Positions 56,433 to 64,000 of a stretch of DNA of 64,000 bases are shown in pieces; within the stretch, counting starts at the first letter, position 1; each line of letters begins with the position of its first letter. The position numbers and the translations under genes are program-made. The notes under the pieces were generated by a model. That model was not told the origin of the DNA. It saw nothing but the letters and a program-made list of their open reading frames with translations, and made no database searches. The DNA lies in contig JBBHKE010002145.1 in assembly GCA_037447655.1 (NCBI GenBank), positions 1 through 64,000 on the forward strand, given 5' to 3'. Source of the DNA: Zygnema cylindricum (taxonomy: Eukaryota > Streptophyta > Zygnematophyceae > Zygnematales > Zygnemataceae).

Positions 56433-59036
56433 ATGGTAATGTTTCTGTTCCTTCTTTTGTTTAGCTGATGAATAGTTTCTCAATTTTTGTTGCTGATGGA
56501 CTTTGTCAAGCTATACCAGGGTTTTATGCCTGCTTCTTGGAACATGTAGGTCTTTTTGGCTCTGTCGTATCTTCTTTAAGTTTTGGCTGTGTGATATTGT
56601 TCTCTTACTGGTGTGTACGTCTCTGTACTTTTGTTGTGTTTACAGGCTCTGCCAGGCCATCAGACTCCTGATAACACGCCCAGTTTTAAACTTATCCTTG
56701 TCGGCGACGGTGGAACTGGTAAGTCGTTTGGCGTTTGCTCTACGTATATATTTCCTTTTTGCTCTACGTATATATTTCCTTTCTTCTTGTTTATACAGTC
56801 AAATCTGCAGTCCTTTTTTTTTAATAGATGTTGGGGCCTTCCTTGTTTACTCATGCCTTCTATCTCTTATGATGGTGCTCAGGCCAAAAAGTTCTGGCTT
56901 TTATGCCAGCACGTCCTTTCCAGTATGTATACTTTCTTGATTTATTGGTATGTTGTTTGGCTTATCTGTCTGCATTTGGTGTGATACTGGAAGACCTTAA
57001 GCGTGAAGTAACTTCTATGGCGAATTATATTGGAATATAAAAGTCAATTGTCGCGCTTTTTGAATGTGCAGGAAAGACGACCTTTGTGAAAAGACATTTG
57101 TCTGGTGAATTCGAGAAGCGTTACGAGCGTAAGATGTTTTCATCCATCTTCTTCATCCTGTTAATTTTCCCAGATTTGTGTTTTGATTGGTTGATTACGT
57201 TTTTTTCATGTATTTTTAAGTCTATCTGGAATCCTGCTGCTGTATGTTCTCATTTTCTGGGCGGTATTTGCTCTATCATACTTCTCGTTCTGACGATCTT
57301 TTTGTACCTCACCTTTTGCAGCAACAATTGGTGTCGAAGTACATCCTCTCGACTTCTTCACCAACTGCGGACGAATCAGATTTTATTGCTGGGATACTGC
57401 GGGGCAGGAGAAGTTTGGTGGATTGCGTGATGGTTATTAGTAAGTTCGTTTCACACTTACTTAGCAAACAGGTGTGCAACCTTTTTTGTTCTCGTACATG
57501 TATATCAGGTTTCTTGCCCTGAAATTCATGGGATCCTTTTATGTGTAAACCTCGCGCCAGACAAAAGGCCCCAGTAACTTTTATTTTCCGACAAATAAGT
57601 GTCATTCTGATGCAATTTGGCTTACTTAGGGTTTAGTAACGCAGCAAGTTTGTGGAAGAGTGTTTTTCCTCGTAAGGGTTACTAGTAAGTTCGTTTCATT
57701 CCTACTGAGCAAGCAAGTGTGCCTTTTTTTTTTTTTTTGCATGTCTATATATATGTTTTCTGTCAGGGTTCATGGGCTGTTAGGGTCAAGTTTCTTATGT
57801 GTGAATTTGTATGTCAAGTAAGACTTCAGTATCTTTTTTTTTTGTCTGGCAATCATTGTCATTATGATGCAATTTGGTTTATTTAGGTTTAGTGAAGCAA
57901 AAAAATTGTAGTAGATGTTCTCCCTCTTTGTCTTACAGTGGCCATGGCTTTTTCCTCTTATGCAGTATTCACGGTCAGTGTGCGATAATCATGTTTGATG
58001 TGACTTCGCGACTGACGTACAAGAACGTACCAACATGGCATCGAGATCTATGCAGGTTTGTTCTGCAGTTCCTTGAACCATTTACTTTTTTTTTTTTTTG
58101 TCTTTTTTGAAGTTTGTTTTCAGTAGTCCACTGTGGTGAGAATCTGTTCATGATTTTGTCAACTTTCCTGACAGTGCTTGCTTGAACGCGTTCTTGTTTG
58201 CAGAGTTTGTGAAAACATCCCCATCGTTTTATGTGGCAACAAGGTAGACGTGAAGAACAGGCAGGTGAAGGCAAAGCAAGTCACTTTTCATCGGAAGAAG
58301 AATCTGCAATATTATGAAATCTCGGCAAAGAGTAATTACAACTTTGAGAAGCCATTTCTCTATTTGGCTCGCAAGCTTGCTGGGTAATTTGTCTTATCCC
58401 CTATGTTTTTTTCCTTTCGCCATTAATCACTCGAAATTTTGTTGGTGGTTGATTTTCAAGTTTAAGATGGGAGAACAGGCATTTAGAGTGAAGCCCTAAC
58501 CTTTGATTGTTCTCTGTGCAGAGATGCAACTTTACACTTTGTGGAATCTCCTGCACTTGCACCACCTGAGATTCAGCTTGGTGCTGAGCAACGCAACCAG
58601 TAAGTATTGGTGTTAATAATTTGTTTTATTGCTATTTTACTGATTTTCTCATCTTGTTTTTACATTGGTGCAGTGCGGATTGCTTTCTATCACTCTACTC
58701 CCCATTGCTGTTAACATGTCTTTTTTGTTGCTTTTTGCTGATTTCCGTTCTTACCCTGTTGAACAGTGCTGTTATTGCCTGTTTCTGTTCTGATCTTATT
58801 GCTTAAATTGTTGATTGCGGCTCTTATTCCAATTTTATTGCTTGTATTGCCGGTTTTTATTCACTTTTTATATTGCTTTACAGCCCGTTGCTATTCATTC
58901 AGTTTTGGTATTGGTGATTTTGCAGATAATTTGTCTTTTACTGACAAACTTTTCTTTTTGCAGGATTGAGGCAGAATTGGCGGCGGCAGCGAGCCAGCCA
59001 CTCCCAGACGAAGAGGACGAGCTTCTAGACAGCTAG
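56433..59036 (+). CDS. RAN: Ran small GTPase, 8 coding exons
   Basis: Exons: 56433-56435, 56646-56718, 57072-57128, 57322-57439, 57966-58055, 58204-58383, 58522-58599 and 58964-59036, all GT-AG, 223 residues. The first coding exon supplies only the ATG. Motifs: G1 GDGGTGKT (21-28), effector T46 in [24 protein letters not shown] (69-78), NKVD (126-129), SAK (154-156) and the acidic C-terminal tail DEEDELLDS. There is no C-terminal cysteine for prenylation, as expected for Ran. Ran-GTP drives nuclear import and export through karyopherins and organises the spindle. YEPT and ESPALAPPE are typical of plant Ran. Introns are 100-530 bp. A candidate AATAAA signal is at 59387. Identification is certain; the 5' UTR start is not. 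Confidence 0.98.
57434..57905 (+). repeat. Tandem duplication inside Ran intron 4, copying the 5' splice site
   Basis: Two diverged units of about 235 bp (57434-57670 and 57676-57905). Both start TTAxTAGTAAGTTCGTTTCA and end with ATGCAATTTGG and GGTTTAGT words. The second unit keeps an intact TAGTAAGT donor. The true acceptor TTATGCAG at 57965 follows. Confidence 0.85.
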
Positions 59037-60498
59037 AGAGGAAGAGCAGTAGTTCTTTTTTTTCATTTCAACCTAGTTGCTGGAGAGCGCGACTTTCTGT
59101 CTCAGAAAGGCTTACATGTCAAGCAATTTCATGGAATCGCAATAGTCTTGTTGTGTGCCTTAGCTGGGATCGGATTTTTTTTTGTATGAAGAGCCTGACC
59201 AATGTGAGAGCATGACCAAGAGAGAAATGAGCGTAGGAATAATGATTGACCACATCACCATCGTTGTTATCATCTCAATATGTGACAACAGAAAAGGAAA
59301 TTAGAAGAAAAAAGTGTACTGTAGAACAATTCGATGTTTAAAAATGAGCGTAAAGAGTTTTTTTTGCAGCGGAATCATTGCACGGAAATAAAACTATATG
59401 GGTTAGTTTGCCTATGTGCGGAGGAATTAGCCATATTTTCCACCGTCGATGTTACATGCTGGACTCTGTTATGTGGTTGATGGACTAGGCATGTTACTTT
59501 TTGGCAACGGGTGTTACAATGTATAAAGTTCGCATTCATGGTCAAGGGAGTAGTCATGTTACTTTTTGCAATTTGGTCCTGTACCAGTTTTTTGACATGT
59601 TGGAAAAGTTTTAATGAAAGTGATCACCAACTCTGCCTTAGCACATAAAAATTCTCTTTGTTGCTATCATTGCTGAAAATACGGATTAGAAAATACTAAC
59701 TGCAAAACAATCACTTTCTATTTGGGTATCTCCCTTCAAATGGAAGTTGGAAAATATTCTCCTTTTTGCTCTGAGCAGTAATGTACTCTTCCCAGTAAAT
59801 GGTGAGTTTTACATAAAAATTTGCAGCACTTGGGAGATTGGACATGTGAGGTTGGTGTCTTTTATGTCTTATTTTCAATTTGGGCTGATATTCTATGTTT
59901 GTAGTATTTATGCCAGCATCCAAAGTTGTGCGTATCTAACAGTACTCGAACATCTATCGCTACTTTCTGTAAGTTGAAGTGTCTAGACTCGTGCGTGGTG
60001 AAGGTTGATTATGGGTGACAGAAAAGCCAAACAGTGCCTGCTGCCAAATTTTATTGACATGCGGATCCTCAGCACCCTACAGGTAAAAGATAGATAGAGC
60101 AGCTTTCTACTTGTCATCTGTGTGAAATTGCAGTTTGAACCGAAGTAATTGCTGTTGCACACTAGAAAAGTTTAACCACGTCTAGGTGCGCAGCTACACG
60201 CTTGTGAAAATAATGACCGAGGAGGCGAATATTCAGGATAAAAGAAAAACTTTTGTAATATTAAAAGCAATCTCAAAATCAGAAATTTGAAAGAAGAAAA
60301 ACAAGCTCATCTGAAAAAAGTAATTGACACACACAATGAGAGAAGTAGAACCTTTTGAATTATACAAGGAATGCACATTCTTCAATAGACAGGACCTTGC
60401 TCTTTTTATTTTTCCTCCCTCACTTTCTTTCACTACAAAAGAATAGAATTCCAAACAGTATCATCATGCATCAATTTTATTCCTTCAGTTGGAACTTG
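59037..60498. other. 3' region of Ran and intergenic DNA
   Basis: Contains the Ran 3' UTR (polyadenylation signal candidate at 59387-59392). No further gene recognised up to the exon at 60499. Confidence 0.5.
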
Positions 60499-60646
60499 TC
60501 ATTGAAGAAATATTTTACATAAAAGTTGTAACTGCTCAGTGTCGTTGGTTGTATCTTGATTGAAGGCACGGAGGTGAAGAATCTCTTTGAGGTCGAGAAG
60601 TTCAGGAGGATTCAATTTCCGTAACTCTTCTGGCTGATCTATGAAG
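60499..60646 (-). CDS. Probable last exon of an unidentified minus-strand gene
   Basis: An acceptor CTGTGCAG ends at 60647. In phase 2 the frame reads FIDQPEELRKLNPPELLDLK and EILHLRAFNQDTTNDTEQ for 48 codons to TGA at 60499. An AATAAA on the same strand follows about 15-20 bp later. The charged, helical, Pro-containing composition is protein-like and unlike the AT-rich surroundings. It could belong with the exon at 63462-63532, but the phases do not join directly, so at least one exon would be missing between them. No family recognised. Confidence 0.5.
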
Positions 60647-61115
60647 CTGCACAGACAAATTATAGAAGTTTGACTTTGACGAGAGGATCAGATAACAAAT
60701 TTGATCGGCTACGACAATATGATTGAACGAGTACTTTGATTGACTACGACGATATGATTGAACAATAACTTACTTTGATAATAACTACACTGCCCATCGT
60801 TCTTAGTGTTTTTTTGAGAGAAATGTCGAAGAGAAATGAGAGTAGATAAAAAAAAAAAAAAAAAGGGGCCGACTTTATTAAAAGCGCGATGGTAAACCAT
60901 CTGAGTCCATAGGAACAAAAGGAAGTAGCATTGCTAAAACTGAAAAAGCCACACGACAAGGGAATAAACAAAAAGAAAAATCAAGGCAAAAACGACGAAA
61001 ATACGAAAGGATGGCCAGGAAATCAAAACCACCCAAAAAAGCAAAACCCAGCAAGTAAAACATCAAAGGAAAAAACCAAGAGGTATAAAAATAAACCCTC
61101 GGCATAACTAAACAT

Positions 61116-63066
61116 CTACGGAAAGCAACCATATAAGTCCCCGAACCCCGTAGGAGCACGAGGAGTAAGTTCCGGAACACGCCGTTGATCCATAACGGCA
61201 ATAGACGATCGAAGTAATATAGAAGCCAACACCCGTTGTAGGGCCACGGAAAAACGTTGACGATAAAAAAAAGTAAGGACAGAAATAGAAGGGCTCCCAG
61301 GTCCCCGTTTCTCGAACGAGCGCAAACCACAAGTACGGAAAAACTCGTCCAAAGTCACACCCAAACAACCAAATATCTCGACCGCCATCGGAATGAAGCC
61401 ATCCATAACGTCGCGACGGGCAAAATCACGTTCCTTCCTCTTAGCCGCGTCACGAGCGGCCACTCCCACATGCCGAGCCGCTTGGTTGACGACTGTAGTT
61501 GAGGTAGGGTTCGCCAAAACAATGTCACCAAATGTATGACGCGCACCATCAAGTAAAACAAGGTCAATCCGACGCGAAGGAATAATGTGAGAGACCTCCC
61601 GACGAACAGAAAATCCCCCCACAGAAGAAATAGTAGCGATGGTGTCTCGAATCATGTCGTGCGCCTGGATCAACTCGCCCCCGTGGGAGCAACGAAGCAA
61701 ATGGACCCAGTCGGGCTCGAGAACGTGGTCACAGGAGCAAACAAGTGAGCCAAGCAAAGGCGGGTGAGGGAGGCCAAGCCGGAACCTAAGGGCCATCATG
61801 TGGCCGGGGTGAAACGAGAGTGGAAAAGAAACAGCTCTGCTCCAAGCCAGGTCTACAATAAAAGCGTACGCGAAATCCAGAAGCGCCTGGCTCAATTAAT
61901 AGCGGCGACAACAATCAAAATAGTTAGCGCAACTGATGTCGTAACAAGAGTAGAAAACATCGGCATGTCTTCGATAGTAGCCGGGTTGAGAGAACGTGAT
62001 GCATCCAAAAGGGATCGCCGAAAGGCGAGCACACCATCTGAAGTACGGGGAACCACAGCCGCAAGAATAGGAGTGTCCCGAGCAAGAAAACGATAGACAA
62101 TAGTGGAAGCAACAAGGCACCAACTTCCCGAATAGGCCCCTGGAGCAACACGCGCCGTCGAGAGTAAACCCAAACCGCCAGCCGAGACACGAAGAGAGGC
62201 TTGGATGCGTGCTGCAAGCTAAGATTCGCAATCAAAAGCTTTTCGGCCAAGCAAGCCTTGAAAAAGTTATAGGCCGGTTTAACTTCGTCCCGAAGGACTA
62301 ATAATGTGTGTGTCGTCTGCAACTGAAGGGAAGATGCAAGAACGGTAAGCAGCTACGGAAGCTCGAAGGGCGCGGTAATGGGCTAGGGCAAATAAAAGGC
62401 CCCCAAGAGGATCACCATGACGAGTGCCAGTCATGGAGGAAAGTGGGACCAAATCATCATTAGTGGAGAAAGAGAGGCTACTGCTCAGAGAATAAAATGC
62501 TCTCACAAAAGGAAATATTTGGACAATCAAGGAGGGTGCAGCCAAAAGCTCCGAAAAAATGGCATTCCGATCTATTGTATTAAAGGCATTAGAAACATCC
62601 ACCTGGAGGACTAACCAATCCGGATGGGCATCTAGCAAAGCCCGGATCCCGTGGACCACGGCCTCAACACCCCCTTGGGTTGCCACTCCGAACCGATGAG
62701 AAGAGAAATAATCATGGAAAGCGGGTTGGAGCTAGATGTAGATTGCACGGGCCACCAATCGATACAATACCTCGCCTAGTGCAATAGGACGGATTCCATT
62801 GGGTTCGGTGAAAGCCACAAGGCGGGAGGCTGTGAGGAAGGGACAGTGCCAACTGCAATAAGGGAACATACTTGAAAAAACATATCAAAACCCCGAGCAC
62901 CAGATTCGGGAGGCAAAACGTCGCGAAATAACTCATAAACAGTTCTCGAAGGACTCCTTGCTACTGGTTTCGCCAATGTGCGTGCGGTTGGCAACGGCAC
63001 AAGGCCGGATGAGGAGGTACATGTTACCGTGAGCAGGTGCTGTCGCGTAGCGATAGAGGAAAACAA
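61116..63066 (-). pseudogene. Decayed non-LTR retrotransposon (reverse transcriptase plus C-terminal domain)
   Basis: Fragments in order on the minus strand. Upstream part 63066-62776. Reverse transcriptase core 62686-62279, with VDVSNAFNTID (catalytic Asp block), GTRHGDPLGGLLFALA (RT block with GDPLG) and SVADDTHIIS (the xxDD box). A linking part is at 62173-61892. The C-terminal part 61895-61116 has CSCDHVLEPDWVHLLRC, a CCHC-like cluster, followed by RRIDLVLLD and GDIVLANP, which resembles a restriction-like endonuclease core. Breaks: a frameshift near 62800 (PALWLSPNPMES versus NGIRPIALGEVLYRL), a stop before LQPAFHDYF, frame changes near 62250 and a stop at 61892. The endonuclease assignment is inference. 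Confidence 0.82.
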
Positions 63067-63461
63067 AAGATCCGCAGGTACATGTTACGAGGAGCAGGTA
63101 ATACTAATTTAATGCAAGGGAACACGCCCTATTTTAGCCCCTTCCAACTAGCATTTTCAACACTATTTTGTGATTTTCGGCCAGAGCAAGAAGTGACCAA
63201 ATCAGTGTTATTAACTGTAATAAATATGGAGGTGTGGTTTTCTTCTTGTCCATTCATACTTTGTATGTTCAACTTGTCTTCGTGCCTCTTGCCTCTCATC
63301 TCCCTCTCTTGCCCTGTTCTTAGAAAAGATGCCACGTGGCACAGAGGAGATCGAATGACAGACAGAAGACCTGATTTCAAATCAGCTGCGTCCTAAACAA
63401 TTGACAGAAACTCCGTTTTGTTATTCTTCCTGCAACTTCAAATTAGTTTATTAAAACTCAC

Positions 63462-63532
63462 TCGATATAGGAATTGATGTTGCGTTGTTTGTCTGTATCT
63501 CTGATGCAAAAACTCGTATACATCCTCCCAAT
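63462..63532 (-). CDS. Probable internal exon of an unidentified minus-strand gene
   Basis: The acceptor TATTTTAG, 71 bases, then donor CGA/GTGAGT. In the open phase it reads WEDVYEFLHQRYRQTTQHQF plus LYR. Both splice sites are good and the composition is protein-like. The retrotransposon at 61.1-63.1 kb would lie in an intron between this exon and the one at 60.5 kb if they form one gene. Family not recognised. Confidence 0.5.
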
Positions 63533-64000
63533 CTAAAATATTTCAGAAAGCAACATCAAAAAAATCACTAGGTTGTAAATCGCACATGCTTGCAGTGTAC
63601 AACGGATTGGACAAACTCATCAATTGAAAAAAGAAATAAAAAGAAACCCTCTACAAATACACATTCTCTACAAGAATCACCCTCTGCGAGACACGGAAAC
63701 TGTAAACATCTTCAGCATGGTACAATAGAGCCACACATCTGAAATTCCGAGCACCTAATACCAAAAACGATGAAAAACATACAAAGTTTATTAAAAAGTT
63801 GTCCATTCTCCGGCTCCGATGGCTTGGTCGCTCCTTCCCACTCATCCCTTGTCTGAGAGAGGGCCATGTCGAGGCCAAAACCCCCCGCGCTATTGGATGG
63901 CTCGCATGTCACACAACACACAAATGTTGTGACAAAGCGTGACGCATCTGTAGTGCGTCACGCCATGTGATAGTTTCCAATGGGGAATAGGAGGAAGGCA
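63533..64000. other. Possible 5' part of the unidentified minus-strand gene
   Basis: On the minus strand an ATG near 63866 opens MALSQTRDEWEGATKPSEPE, a plausible protein start. It continues into NGQLFNKLCMFF, where an intron might begin, but no clean donor is evident. The window ends before the promoter can be judged. Confidence 0.3.

Noticed and set aside
62279-62686. Retron or group II intron reverse transcriptase
   Set aside because: The RT blocks (GDPLG, xADD) and the C-terminal cluster fit a non-LTR retrotransposon in a eukaryotic genome; there is no intron or retron RNA structure nearby.

Overview
The window is nuclear DNA of a land plant or, more likely, a streptophyte alga or other non-seed plant. 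The evidence is a plant-type Ran GTPase in eight coding exons, a DUF266/GT14-type Golgi glycosyltransferase, plastid transit-peptide proteins and an LEA-like secreted protein. All have GT-AG introns and lie in repeat-rich, partly very AT-rich DNA. There is no bacterial or organellar gene order. The exact species is not determinable from the sequence alone.

Five protein genes can be assembled by joining exons at splice sites that keep the frame. They are: a three-exon secreted LEA-like alanine-rich protein (4681-6190, minus); a two-exon plastid protein with a twin-arginine thylakoid signal and a repetitive acidic coil (10239-11859, minus); a two-exon small protein with a plastid-like N-terminus (20310-21023, plus); a two-exon DUF266/GT14 glycosyltransferase with a 5.3 kb intron (23921-30601, minus); and Ran (56433-59036, plus). 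A decayed duplicate of the 20.3 kb gene lies at 1566-2245. Probable exons of one unidentified minus-strand gene flank a decayed non-LTR retrotransposon at the right edge (60.5-63.9 kb).

Most of the remaining sequence is DNA transposons. The centrepiece is a 6.6 kb PIF/Harbinger element (34019-40632) with an intact DDE transposase and a convergent, broken Myb/SANT-like partner gene. Internally deleted derivatives (MITEs) lie at 6.95-8.03, 40.76-41.96 and 41.96-42.73 kb and share its ends. A second Harbinger transposase (51498-52810) is broken. Two further TWA-target families, a TA-target family with CACCGCCAATCG ends (four good copies, one with an empty site in the window) and two hAT families with 8 bp target duplications complete the set. 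Several elements sit end to end.

Low-complexity DNA includes a 460 bp ATC array, a 400 bp pyrimidine tract, a pair of oppositely oriented TCTGTC/GACAGA-rich tracts, a 7-8 copy AT-rich tandem repeat with alternating monomers, and a 3 x 163 bp repeat inside the glycosyltransferase intron. Stretches not listed as genes or repeats show no coding signal I can support.
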